Assembly (NCBI RefSeq): GCF_009720145.1
Contig: NZ_CP046252.1
Span: 2,560,001 to 2,624,000 of the forward strand
DNA from: Sphingobium sp. CAP-1
Lineage (GTDB): Bacteria; Pseudomonadota; Alphaproteobacteria; Sphingomonadales; Sphingomonadaceae
Length of the DNA stretch: 64,000 nt
Direction: 5' to 3'
How positions within the stretch are numbered: position 1 is the first letter of the stretch; every line of letters begins with the position of its first letter. The position numbers were made by a program, and so were the translations under genes. The notes below the pieces were generated by a model. The model saw only the letters and a program-made list of their open reading frames with translations. It searched no databases and had not been told where the DNA came from. Positions 1 to 10,611 of the stretch are shown one piece after another.

Positions 1-1683
<1,683 letters not shown>

Positions 1684-1817
1684 AGAGTCCCACCATCACC
1701 GACAGCAGTGGATGCTGCCGGCGATCAGATGGTCGTTAAGCCAGCCCAGATACTCGAATATATACCGTTACGTGCACGGCACCGATTAAAAAAACCTCCT
1801 CATGCGCCAGCTCCATT
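1684..1817 (+). other. 23S-5S internal spacer
   Basis: Spacer of about 134 bases between 23S and 5S rRNA. It holds no tRNA or open frame that I can support and should carry the processing stems of the rRNA precursor. Confidence 0.7.
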
Positions 1818-1934
1818 GCTTGGTGACCATAGCGTCTGTGACCCACCCGATCCCTTCCCGAACTCGGCCGTGAAACCAGACTGCGCCGATGGTACTGTGG
1901 CTCAAGCCCCGGAAGAGTAGGGCGTCGCCAGGCA
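1818..1934 (+). rRNA. rrf: 5S ribosomal RNA
   Basis: A 117-base 5S rRNA. The 5' strand GCTTGGTGACCATAGCG pairs with the 3' end GGGCGTCGCCAGGC, and the internal signature CCCGATCCCTTCCCGAACTCG is present. Position and spacing after the 23S gene fit a standard rrn operon. Confidence 0.93.
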
Positions 1935-2009
1935 TTGAAGCTCGCGCATGACTAAAGGTTATAACCCATTCTCAAATTTTCTCCGTCCCTTTCGGGGGAC
2001 GGATATTGG

Positions 2010-2086
<77 letters not shown>

Positions 2087-2088
2087 AC

Positions 2089-2118
2089 AAAAAAGCCGGC
2101 CTTTGCGCCGGCTTTTTT
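2089..2118. terminator. bidirectional rho-independent terminator
   Basis: Six A, stem GCCGGC, loop CTTTGC, stem GCCGGC, six T. It works in both directions: it closes the rrn operon on the plus strand and the convergent peptidase gene (stop at 2138) on the minus strand. Confidence 0.9.
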
Positions 2119-2137
2119 GTTTCTCCTGCCAGGCGTC

Positions 2138-4249
2138 TCACTCCTTCTCTAGCCGCTGGCTGAAATAGACCATCTGCATCGCCTGGAGCCGCGCGCCCTG
2201 TTGAATGTCGGCGTCGCCCGCATGGCCGCCGGCCATGTCCTCATAGAAATGATAGGGCAGCCCATAATCCTTCAGCCGCGCCGCGAATTTGCGCGCATGT
2301 TGCGGGCCGACCCGGTCGTCCTTGGTCGTGGTCCAGATATAGGGCGTCGGATAGGTCACTCCCCGCCGGATGTTCGCATAGGGCGAAATCTTTTCCAGAA
2401 ACGCTTTCTCCGCCGGCACCGAGACGCTGCCATATTCGTCCACCCAGGACGCGCCCGCCGCGATCTGCTCGTAGCGGATCATGTCGAGCAGCGGCACCTG
2501 GATCACCACCCCGTTCCACAGGTCGGGATGCTGGTTGAATTCCACCCCCATCAGCAGTCCGCCATTGGACCCGCCATAGATGCCGAACCGCCGGGGCGAC
2601 GATAATTTGCGCGCGAAAATATCCTGCGCCACTGCGGCGAAATCATCATAGATGATCTGCCGCTTCGTTTTCAGCCCTGCCTCATGCCAGGCCGGACCAA
2701 ATTCGCCGCCGCCGCGAATATTGGCCAGCACGAAGCTATTGCCCCGCTCCAGCCACAGCTTGCCGGTGATCGCGGCATAGCTGGGCGTCATCGGCACCTC
2801 GAACCCGCCATAGGCGGTCATGATCGTCGGGGTCGATCCGTCCGCCTTCATGTCTTTGCGATGGACGATGAAATAGGGGATTTTCGTTCCGTCGCTCGAC
2901 ATTGCCTCATATTGGTCGACGACAAGCCCGGCCGCGTCGAAGCGTGCCGGCATCGCCTTCACCTGAACCGGTTGCGGATCGGCGGCATCGATCGCCCATA
3001 GCGTCGTCGGCGCAAGGAATCCTGCGACCGACAGATAGGCCTTGTCGCTCTTGCCGGTCGCCGTGGCGATGCCGATGGTTGCATTGTCGGGCAGGGCGAC
3101 GGGCCTGCTGGTCCAGCCTGCTTTGCCAGGTGTCAGCACTTGTACCCGGCCGCGTACATTGTCGTTGATCGCCAGAATGACATGGCCCTTCGTGGCGGTG
3201 ACGCCGTCGATCGACTGGCGTGCATTGGGCGCGAACAGGATTTGCGGCGTCAGCACCGCACCGGCCTGCAATGCCCTGAGCGGCACCGCCGCCAGCGCGC
3301 CCGCCGGTACGGTCACGCCGCCACTTTCCCACGCTTCGCTGGTCTGGATCAGCACCTGGCCGTCGACCATGCCCTGCAACTGGCTCCGGGCTGGCAGCGG
3401 CAGCTTCTGCACGCCGCTCGCCCCGACCAGATATGTCTCGTTGCCGAAGAAGGTGACGCCGCGATACAGGAAGGCCGCGCGGTTGCCCGATCCGTCGGAC
3501 AGGATGATCGGAAAGGTGCCGACCTGATCGCCCGGATCGCCGCGATAGATTTCCTGCGCCGCAGACAATGGCTGGCCGCGTTTCAGCGTCTTGATCACGA
3601 AGGGATAGCCCGATTTGGTCATCGTGCCCTCTCCCCAATCGCGCGCCAGCAGGATGGTGTCGCGGTCCAGCCAGCCCTCATTCTGCTTCGAGATGGGAAT
3701 GTCGAACCCGCCCTTGACGAACTGCCCCGCTTCCAGATCATATTCGCGCAGGGTCACGGCATCCTCGCCGCCATCGGACAGGTTGATCAGCGCCCGCCGC
3801 TCGTCGGGATCGAGGATGGTTGCGCCCTTCCACACCCATTTGCGTCCTTCGGCCTTCGACAGCGCATCCAGATCCAGCGCTATCGTCCAGTCAGGCGTAT
3901 CGCGGGCATAATCGACTTCGCTGGTGTAGCGCCATACGCCCTGCGGATGATCGACATCGCGCCAGAGATTATAGATCCGCCCATGGATCAGCATCGGCAT
4001 GGCGATCCGGTCCCTGGCCGATGCGATGGCCAGCGCCTGCGCATAATAGCCGGGATAGCGCGGATCATTCTGGAAGGCGGCGACGGTCGCCTTGTTTTCC
4101 GCCTCCACCCATTGCATCGCGCGCGGCCCGGTCCAGTCCTCCAGCCAGACGAAGGGGTCGTCAACGGGGGCAGGGGCAGGGACGGGGGAGGGCGCTTCCG
4201 CGCCGGTCAGCAGGGCGGCAGTTACCAAGAGCATGATCCTCTTCTTCAT
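2138..4249 (-). CDS. secreted prolyl oligopeptidase family (S9) serine peptidase
   Basis: 703 residues from the ATG at 4249. This start gives a clean signal peptide (MKKRIMLLVTAALLTGAEA); a longer open frame upstream overlaps the preceding gene and is not used. The C-terminal alpha/beta-hydrolase domain carries the nucleophile motif GGSNGG (Ser561), an Asp-containing KDDRVG loop and the final His in GGHAGD (His676). The N-terminal part should be the seven-bladed propeller that restricts access to small peptides. Family knowledge gives cleavage after proline in short peptides, in the periplasm; the exact specificity is not known. It follows a small membrane protein gene by 5 bases and is probably co-transcribed with it. 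Confidence 0.9.
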   Translation of the reverse strand: MKKRIMLLVTAALLTGAEAPSPVPAPAPVDDPFVWLEDWTGPRAMQWVEAENKATVAAFQNDPRYPGYYAQALAIASARDRIAMPMLIHGRIYNLWRDVDHPQGVWRYTSEVDYARDTPDWTIALDLDALSKAEGRKWVWKGATILDPDERRALINLSDGGEDAVTLREYDLEAGQFVKGGFDIPISKQNEGWLDRDTILLARDWGEGTMTKSGYPFVIKTLKRGQPLSAAQEIYRGDPGDQVGTFPIILSDGSGNRAAFLYRGVTFFGNETYLVGASGVQKLPLPARSQLQGMVDGQVLIQTSEAWESGGVTVPAGALAAVPLRALQAGAVLTPQILFAPNARQSIDGVTATKGHVILAINDNVRGRVQVLTPGKAGWTSRPVALPDNATIGIATATGKSDKAYLSVAGFLAPTTLWAIDAADPQPVQVKAMPARFDAAGLVVDQYEAMSSDGTKIPYFIVHRKDMKADGSTPTIMTAYGGFEVPMTPSYAAITGKLWLERGNSFVLANIRGGGEFGPAWHEAGLKTKRQIIYDDFAAVAQDIFARKLSSPRRFGIYGGSNGGLLMGVEFNQHPDLWNGVVIQVPLLDMIRYEQIAAGASWVDEYGSVSVPAEKAFLEKISPYANIRRGVTYPTPYIWTTTKDDRVGPQHARKFAARLKDYGLPYHFYEDMAGGHAGDADIQQGARLQAMQMVYFSQRLEKE

Positions 4250-4254
4250 CCGGG

Positions 4255-4542
4255 TCAGTCCTTCACGGGCGTCATCCGCCCCTGGCGATAGCTTCGCCGC
4301 AGCAGCGCGGCGGCGATCAGCAGCGGCAGCGCGATCAGGCAGGCGATCAGCCCCGGCCACACTGGCGACCAGCCCAGCAGGCTGTGAATACCGAATGCCG
4401 ATGGCGCAATCAGCAGCAGTGCGCCGATCGCCAGCAACCATAATCCCCAGCGCCGGGGCCGCACCGCCACCATCCGCATCTCGTGCCGCAACGCCTTGCG
4501 ACCGGCTCTGGTCGACGGATCTGGCGACGGACCGGACATCAT
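4255..4542 (-). CDS. small membrane protein, unknown function
   Basis: 95 residues from the ATG at 4542; a GTG at 4572 is an alternative start. The N-terminus is polar and basic, followed by two hydrophobic segments (WGLWLLAIGALLLIAPSAFG and PGLIACLIALPLLIAAALL) and a short basic tail, so it is an inner-membrane hairpin protein. It ends 5 bases before the S9 peptidase start, which suggests an operon. I do not recognise the family. Confidence 0.6.
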   Translation of the reverse strand: MMSGPSPDPSTRAGRKALRHEMRMVAVRPRRWGLWLLAIGALLLIAPSAFGIHSLLGWSPVWPGLIACLIALPLLIAAALLRRSYRQGRMTPVKD

Positions 4543-4689
4543 GGGAACCGCCGGGATGGGGAAGGGCGCCACATCATCATCCCGAAAAGCTAGGGGCTTC
4601 GCCCCCCACCCGCAAGCACCCTAACCCGATGTTAAATCTGTCGCGCTAAACCTGCGAGCCTTGTCCACGCATCCTGCAAGGCGTGTCCC

Positions 4690-6275
4690 ATGGCCATTAT
4701 CGTCTTTACCCAGACCATTCCCTTCCCCATCGCGCCGCTGCGCCAGCTATTGGCGGCCCAGCTTCCGCTCTATAAATGGCAGATCGGCGAGGCGGACGAT
4801 GGCGGCGCCAGGACCATGGGGCAGTGGAGCGACCATCAACTGATTTCCGGCCGCACCGACGCCACGATCCTGTTCTGCGAACTGTTCGCCCGGATGGAGC
4901 CGCTGGCAAGCGACGCGCCGCTGCATGGCTGGCATCTGGAAATCCGCCGGCCCACGACGGACAATGACGCGATCGCGCATCGCGTGCTGCTGCTGATCGC
5001 ATCAGTGGTGATGGCGGCGGACGATGGCGCGCTGTGCCAGTTGCTGCCGGGCGGCGGCTGGTTGTCCTGTGAGGAAACGGCGCGCGCCGCCAAGGCGCTG
5101 CTGGCCGGCGAAACGCTGGAGAAGATCGCCCAGTTCGGCCGCCCCGCCAGCAGCTTTGCCGGCAGTCGCGCCGCCGCGCCGTCCCCGCCCCGCCGCGAAG
5201 GGCGCTATGCCGGCCTGACGCCCGAACAGGCGCTCAATCTGGGCGACATGGACGAAACCATGGCGCGCATCCTGCACGAGCAGGGCATGGGCGACATAGC
5301 CGACGGCATGGGGCTGACCCGACCGCCCGCTTTCGCCCATGAACGGCCGCAGCCCGACCGGCTGCCCACCATGGTCCTGCTGGCGCGGGAACCCTTGATC
5401 CTCGACTGGAATCAGGTGGCGGAGGGTATCCGTGTGATCGATCCCGCCGGCGACTGGCGGGTCGGCGAAACCGGCGTCGGCAACGGGCTGATCCATGGCC
5501 GGGGCGCGACCATCCGTTTCGACAGCGGGCAGGGCGCACTGCCCGCCTATCTGCTCGCGCAGGCGCAGGCGCGCAGCCACGGCCTGAGCGAGGAGGACAG
5601 GTGCATCATCGCCAGCCATCGTTTGCACCACAGCATTTCCATCGATCTCGACACCCGCGCCGCCGATTTCGTCGCGGTACGCCAGACCGCCAAGGTCGCG
5701 ACCCTGCTGATCGGCCTCGCCGCCAAGCGGCCCGGCTGTGTCGGTCTGTTCAATGCCGGCGTCGGCACGGTGATGCCGGTCGAACGCGTCTACAGCCAGG
5801 TCGGCATATTGGGCAGCGATGAAGTGCCGATCACGCTCTGGACCTGGGCCGCCTTTCATTCGACGCAGGCGGACGCCATTTCCATCTCGACCGGCGGGAT
5901 GCGCCCCTTCACCGGCTATGAGGTGGAATTGTGGGACGCCCCCGGCACGCTGGAGCAGGTGGCGGAGCGGCTGAACGGGGTGCTGCGCTATCTGCTCATC
6001 AACGGTCCGGCCATCCGCCATGGCGACACGATCGGCGATCATGCCGGCGACAGGTCGACCCGCTGTTTCCTGGGCGACAGCCGCGCCGACCGGGGGAGGG
6101 CGCCGTGCCTGCCATGCTGCTGGAATTTGACACACCCGATGCCGTCCGGCCCCGCGTCGATCGCCCGGTCGCGTCCCCGCAGCCCGCTTCCCCGCCGCCG
6201 GCCAGCCCGTCGCGCACCGCGCCGCTCAGCTTCGGGCGCCGCGCGCCCGGCGGCTTCGGCCGCAAGGGGCTTTAA
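4690..6275 (+). CDS. DUF4261 domain protein, interrupted by a -1 base frameshift
   Basis: The reading frame from ATG 4690 encodes a protein with DUF4261-like features (central GLFNAGVGTVMP, and LWTWAAFHS near the C-terminal domain). Up to about 6090 it is in one frame. After the five-G run at 6092-6096 the expected family ending (VPAMLLEFDTPDAVRP, then a Pro/Ser tail and FGRRAPGGFGRKGL) continues in the next frame and stops at 6275. Adding one G to the run restores a single frame of about 528 residues. Read without the correction, the frame runs on to 6306 and into the TPP riboswitch with an Arg/Pro-rich, unlikely tail. Whether this is a real mutation or a sequencing error in a homopolymer cannot be told from here. 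Function is unknown. Confidence 0.7.
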
Positions 6276-6304
6276 CTTTCCCCACGCTTGCGCTATCGCA
6301 GGCT

Positions 6305-6399
6305 GATCCCCGGGGGACCGTCCACAGACGGTTGAGAGGCGGCTGACGTGGCCGCGACCCGCTGAACCTGATCCGGATAAGACCGGCGTAGGGAGGGAC
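6305..6399 (+). promoter_or_regulatory. TPP riboswitch (THI box)
   Basis: Conserved thiamine-pyrophosphate aptamer: the 5' helix with CCCCGGGGGACC, the pyrimidine-sensing GTTGAGAGG, and the pyrophosphate-sensing ACCCGCTGAACCTGATCCGG followed by GATAAGACCGGCGTAGGGA. It lies upstream of a membrane protein gene and thiC, so rising TPP should shut both down. No strong terminator stem is obvious before 6473, so control may be at translation initiation. Confidence 0.93.
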
Positions 6400-6472
6400 G
6401 GCTTGTGCCCCCGATGGCCATCCGCGCCCGCTCTCCGCCCTGAACAGAGGCGAAAGGAGGACGGCGCGCGAT

Positions 6473-6880
6473 ATGGACACGATTTCCATCCTGACCTTGC
6501 GTCTGGCCGAGGCGATGGGGCTTTACATGATCCTCATCGGCATTGGCGGCCTCGCCAATCCGGCGCGCTGGCGCGCGGTGATGGACGATCTCAACCGTTC
6601 GCCGGCTCTGGTCGTGACGCTGGGCTTCGCCGTTTTTATCGTCGGCGTCACTTTGGTCATGATTCACAGCCTGTGGACCGATCCGCTCGCGGTCGCCGTC
6701 AGCCTCATCTCCTATATCGCGCTGATCGAAGGCGCGCTGCTCCTCGCCGTGCCGGGGCCGCTCATCTCTATCGGCCACTGGTCGACCGGCTTCATCCGCG
6801 GCTGGGCGATTTTCGCGCTCGTCCTGGGCATTCTACTCTTCCTTGCCGGCCTCACCGGCCGCGCCACCATTTCCGTCTGA
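6473..6880 (+). CDS. four-helix membrane protein in the thiC riboswitch operon
   Basis: 135 residues with four predicted membrane helices (around residues 10-28, 43-65, 70-94 and 108-128) and almost no soluble domain. It lies between the TPP riboswitch and thiC, 11 bases before the thiC start, so it is almost certainly on the same riboswitch-controlled mRNA. A purine-rich AAAGGAGG lies 13-14 bases before the ATG. I do not recognise a characterised family. A link to thiamine or its precursors is inferred from position only. Confidence 0.75.
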   Translation: MDTISILTLRLAEAMGLYMILIGIGGLANPARWRAVMDDLNRSPALVVTLGFAVFIVGVTLVMIHSLWTDPLAVAVSLISYIALIEGALLLAVPGPLISIGHWSTGFIRGWAIFALVLGILLFLAGLTGRATISV

Positions 6881-6891
6881 AAGGTAAGTTC

Positions 6892-8787
6892 ATGGCCGAT
6901 GTCCCCGCCCGCACCGAGATGCGCGTCACTACCGGGCCCATTCGCGGGTCGAAGAAGATCCATGTTGGCCCGCGCAAGGTCGCGATGCGCGAGATTCATC
7001 TGGAGCCGGGCAGTGGTGAGCCACCGGTGCGCGTTTATGACACGTCCGGCCCCTATACCGATCCTGATGCGCGCATCGACATCATGGCGGGCCTTCAACA
7101 GCTACGTCGCGACTGGATTCGTGAGCGCGGCGATGTCGAGGAATATGAGGCGCGCGCGATCAAGCCGGAGGATAATGGCCTGAAAGGGCCGGATCGGTCC
7201 GCCGGGGTCCAGCCCTTCCCCAATGTCGTGAAGCGCCCGCTGCGCGCCAAGGCCGGCGCCAATGTCAGCCAGATGCATTATGCCCGGCGCGGCATCATCA
7301 CCCCGGAAATGGAATATGTCGCGACCCGTGAAAATCTGGGCCGCGAACGCCTGAAGGACTATGTCCGCGACGGCGAAAGCTGGGGCGCGTCGATCCCCGA
7401 TTATGTGACCCCCGAATTCGTTCGGGACGAAGTCGCACGCGGTCGCGCCATCATCCCGTCGAACATCAACCACCCGGAAAGCGAACCGATGGTGATCGGG
7501 CGCAATTTCCTGGTGAAGATCAACGCCAATATCGGCAATTCAGCCGTCGCTTCCGACGTGGCGAGTGAGGTCGACAAGCTGGTCTGGTCGATCCGCTGGG
7601 GCGCGGACACCGTCATGGACCTGTCCACCGGCCGCAACATTCACGACACGCGCGAATGGATATTGCGCAACTCGCCGGTGCCGATCGGCACTGTCCCCAT
7701 CTATCAGGCGCTCGAAAAGGTCGGCGGCATCGCCGAGGATCTGACCTGGGATATTTTCCGCGATACGCTGATCGAGCAGGCGGAACAGGGCGTCGACTAT
7801 TTCACCATCCATGCCGGCGTGCGTCTGGCCTATATCCCGATGGCGGCCAGGCGCGTCACCGGCATCGTTTCGCGCGGCGGATCGATCATGGCGAAATGGT
7901 GCCTTGCCCATCACAAGGAAAGCTTCCTCTACGACCATTTCGACGAGATCACGGAGATCATGAAGGCCTATGACATCGCCTATTCCTTGGGCGACGGCCT
8001 GCGCCCCGGATCGATCGCCGACGCCAATGACGAAGCGCAATTCTCCGAACTCTACACGCTGGGCGAACTGACTCACCGCGCCTGGAAACAGGATGTGCAG
8101 GTGATGATCGAAGGGCCGGGCCATGTGCCCATGCACAAGATCAAGGAAAATATGGAAAAGCAGTTGCAGGTCTGCGGCGAGGCGCCCTTCTATACGCTTG
8201 GGCCGCTCACCACCGACATCGCGCCGGGCTATGACCATATCACCAGCGGCATCGGCGCGGCGCAGATCGGCTGGTATGGCACGGCGATGCTCTGCTACGT
8301 CACGCCCAAGGAGCATCTGGGCCTGCCCGACCGCGACGATGTGAAAGTCGGCGTCGTCACCTACAAGCTGGCTGCCCATGCCGCCGACCTTGCCAAGGGC
8401 CACCCCGCCGCGCAGGTCCGCGACGATGCGCTGAGCCGCGCGCGTTTCGAATTCCGCTGGCGCGACCAGTTCAACCTGTCGCTCGATCCCGACACAGCGG
8501 AACAATATCATGACCAGACCCTGCCGGCCGAAGGCGCGAAGAGCGCGCATTTCTGCTCCATGTGCGGGCCGAAATTCTGCTCGATGAAGATCACCCAGGA
8601 AGTCCGCGACTTCGCCGCGAAGAAAAACCAGCCGGCGGATGGTTTTCTGGAGGCTGGCCTGACCGGCGCGGAAGTGGCCGAAGCCAGCAAGGCGGCGGCA
8701 CTGAAGGGCATGGAAGAAATGAGCAAGCTGTTCAGGGAAACCGGTAGCGAGCTATATATGGGCGCTGGCGGCAGGGAGCATGATTGA
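6892..8787 (+). CDS. thiC: phosphomethylpyrimidine synthase ThiC
   Basis: 631 residues, the usual length. ThiC is a radical-SAM enzyme that turns aminoimidazole ribonucleotide into hydroxymethylpyrimidine phosphate for thiamine synthesis in the cytoplasm. The C-terminal cluster motif CSMCGPKFCSMK (CX2CX4C) is present, as are conserved blocks such as NCxIGNSA-like NANIGNSAV and MIEGPGHVPMHKI. The start at 6892 (MADVPARTEM) follows a short gap after the membrane gene; the open frame extends upstream through that gene but without family similarity. Regulated by the TPP riboswitch at 6305-6399. Confidence 0.97.
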   Translation: MADVPARTEMRVTTGPIRGSKKIHVGPRKVAMREIHLEPGSGEPPVRVYDTSGPYTDPDARIDIMAGLQQLRRDWIRERGDVEEYEARAIKPEDNGLKGPDRSAGVQPFPNVVKRPLRAKAGANVSQMHYARRGIITPEMEYVATRENLGRERLKDYVRDGESWGASIPDYVTPEFVRDEVARGRAIIPSNINHPESEPMVIGRNFLVKINANIGNSAVASDVASEVDKLVWSIRWGADTVMDLSTGRNIHDTREWILRNSPVPIGTVPIYQALEKVGGIAEDLTWDIFRDTLIEQAEQGVDYFTIHAGVRLAYIPMAARRVTGIVSRGGSIMAKWCLAHHKESFLYDHFDEITEIMKAYDIAYSLGDGLRPGSIADANDEAQFSELYTLGELTHRAWKQDVQVMIEGPGHVPMHKIKENMEKQLQVCGEAPFYTLGPLTTDIAPGYDHITSGIGAAQIGWYGTAMLCYVTPKEHLGLPDRDDVKVGVVTYKLAAHAADLAKGHPAAQVRDDALSRARFEFRWRDQFNLSLDPDTAEQYHDQTLPAEGAKSAHFCSMCGPKFCSMKITQEVRDFAAKKNQPADGFLEAGLTGAEVAEASKAAALKGMEEMSKLFRETGSELYMGAGGREHD

Positions 8788-9106
8788 GCGGATGGATTGA
8801 TGATCGGGGCTTAGCTGGGTAAAATGTTTCGGCGGCTTACCCAGCAGGCTCCGACCAAGTCCGCTTATAAGCCCTCCCCGCCGCATCCGGCCAATGTGCT
8901 GGGCATCTTTCTATGTGGCGGGCGGATGCTGCATCTCCTGCGGTGTATGGGAAGATATGGCGTCCGACCTTCTGGCATGGCTGCCGGATGGCTCAAATTC
9001 CCATTGCTATGTCGCTCGTCAGCCTGAAAGCGAGGACGAACTCCTCAGGATGCAGGCGGGTCTGGGTCACGCCTGCCGTGGTGGAGGGCGCCACAGAAAC
9101 CCGCAT
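8788..9106. other. thiC / DUF6891 intergenic region with hairpin
   Basis: 319 bases between the convergent ends of thiC and the DUF6891 gene. The only structure I see is a 9-bp perfect inverted repeat GCTGGGTAA (8814-8822) and TTACCCAGC (8837-8845) with a 14-base loop, 27 bases after the thiC stop. It has no T-run, so it may be a mRNA 3' stem or a weak terminator. Short open frames here show no coding features I trust. Confidence 0.5.
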
Positions 9107-9769
9107 TCAGCCTTCCAGCACGCGTACCCCGCGCCGCTTCTTCCACTCCAGCGCCACGGCGATGCGCCGTTCCAGCCGGCCGTCCCAGTCGGTGGTCAAC
9201 CCCTGCGCCTCCAGCGCGGCGACGATGCGATGGCCGACCGCGATCGCCGCGGCCTCACCCTCCTCGCACGCGCCATAGTTGAGATAGAGGCCGTGGCCCT
9301 CGACCGCCGATTCCGTGTCCTGCATGTGGAAAAAGGCATAGCCCTGGACCGCCGCACCCTCGGCCTGTGCCGCTTCGATCTCGTCCCAGATTTCGGATGC
9401 GCCGCAGGTGCCACAGCAGGTGAAATTCTGCCGCGCGATCACGCCTTCCGCCTCCAGCAGGGCGAAGGCCGCGTCGAGCCGGTCGCAATCGGTGATGTCG
9501 GACCAGCCCTGTTCGGCGCTGCGATGATCGGCCAGCGCCGCGCGCAACGCCGCCGACGCTTCCACCCGCAGCAGCGGCCGGGGCAATTCCTCCTCGAACA
9601 CCTCATTGGCGTTGGTTAGGATCGCATCGTCATCATAGAAGCCCCCGGCCACGTCGCGCCGCACCAGATCGCGCAGCGCCTCCACCGGATCATAACTTTG
9701 CACCGCGCCCGGTTGTTCGCTCGTCTCTCTTCTGGTCCCGAAAATCCGATTCCACAAAGCTCCGAACAT
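9107..9769 (-). CDS. DUF6891 family protein
   Basis: 220 residues, cytoplasmic by sequence. The central block CDRLDAAFALLEAEGVIARQ followed by NFTCCGTCG is typical of the DUF6891 family as I know it; the CC-x2-C cysteines could bind a metal. No function has been established for the family to my knowledge. The gene is alone on the minus strand, divergent from the lipoprotein gene, with a 265-base gap in which I see no clear operator. Confidence 0.8.
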   Translation of the reverse strand: MFGALWNRIFGTRRETSEQPGAVQSYDPVEALRDLVRRDVAGGFYDDDAILTNANEVFEEELPRPLLRVEASAALRAALADHRSAEQGWSDITDCDRLDAAFALLEAEGVIARQNFTCCGTCGASEIWDEIEAAQAEGAAVQGYAFFHMQDTESAVEGHGLYLNYGACEEGEAAAIAVGHRIVAALEAQGLTTDWDGRLERRIAVALEWKKRRGVRVLEG

Positions 9770-10034
9770 GCGCCTGCCTTGCCTCCCACGATGCGCCGCG
9801 ACGCACCCATCATGCCGCGCGGCGCGGCAAAGGGGAAGGGGGCATGTCGCGGCCTGTCACAAGGGACAGGAGCAGGACGGCGGGCAGGAACAGGCGCAAC
9901 GGAACAAGCCTTTCGAAGGCGCAGGGAAGCTGCCGGGTCAGACGATCCATGTCCGCTTTTCCACCGCCCCTCTTGCCTCGCCGGTCGGGAGGCCGCACCA
10001 TGATGATCCATCCCACCGCCAGAGAGGATCGGCC

Positions 10035-10565
10035 ATGGCCTCCCGCTCCCTTTTTTCGCCCCTGTTGCTGATCGCCCCGCTGGCCCTTGCCGCCTGCACG
10101 GCGCAGGACAAGGCCGATAATCAGACCGTGCCACAGGCCACCAACGCCGCGGAAAATGCCGCCGCATCCGTCAACGCCGCCGCCCATGCCGCTGCGCCCG
10201 CCGCCGATCTGGCCCGTTATGTCGGCCATTATCCGTTCGACAAGGTCGGCGATCATAGCTGGCAGGACGATCCCGCCGTGACGCAAGCGGTGACGGCGGC
10301 GGTCGGCGATGCGACGGTGCGCAAATGGATCGCCGATGGCGAAGGGCCGGCCACGCCGATCGCGCTGATCGACGGCAAGGTCGCTTCATGGACGTGCGAG
10401 ACGCATAATTGTGGCCCGCACCAGTGGATCACGCTGATCGATCCGAAAAGTGGCGCGGCGGAAGTCTGCTATTATGACGAAGATGTCGCCGCCGATAAGG
10501 TCCGCTGGTTCATCGCCGGCAAGGAAGAAACCCGCGCCGGCAAATGCCCGGAAGTGAACAGTTGA
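10035..10565 (+). CDS. outer-membrane or periplasmic lipoprotein, unknown function
   Basis: 176 residues from ATG 10035. The signal peptide ends in the lipobox LAAC (Cys at about residue 19), followed by an Ala/Asn-rich low-complexity stretch to about residue 58 and a compact domain with WTCETHNCGPHQW and CYYDEDV. The upstream extension of the frame to 9768 lacks any signal and is not used. The domain looks like the small inhibitor-type or YbaY-like lipoproteins of sphingomonads, but I cannot name it. Confidence 0.75.
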   Translation: MASRSLFSPLLLIAPLALAACTAQDKADNQTVPQATNAAENAAASVNAAAHAAAPAADLARYVGHYPFDKVGDHSWQDDPAVTQAVTAAVGDATVRKWIADGEGPATPIALIDGKVASWTCETHNCGPHQWITLIDPKSGAAEVCYYDEDVAADKVRWFIAGKEETRAGKCPEVNS

Positions 10566-10611
10566 GGGGGGCGGCTTGGATTGCCGCGCCGTCGCGCCTA
10601 GATAGGCCGTA

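Noticed and set aside
8824..9027. Small plus-strand frame in the gap after thiC
   Set aside because: No ribosome site, no family similarity, and unlikely composition; the gap is better explained as a 3' region with a hairpin.
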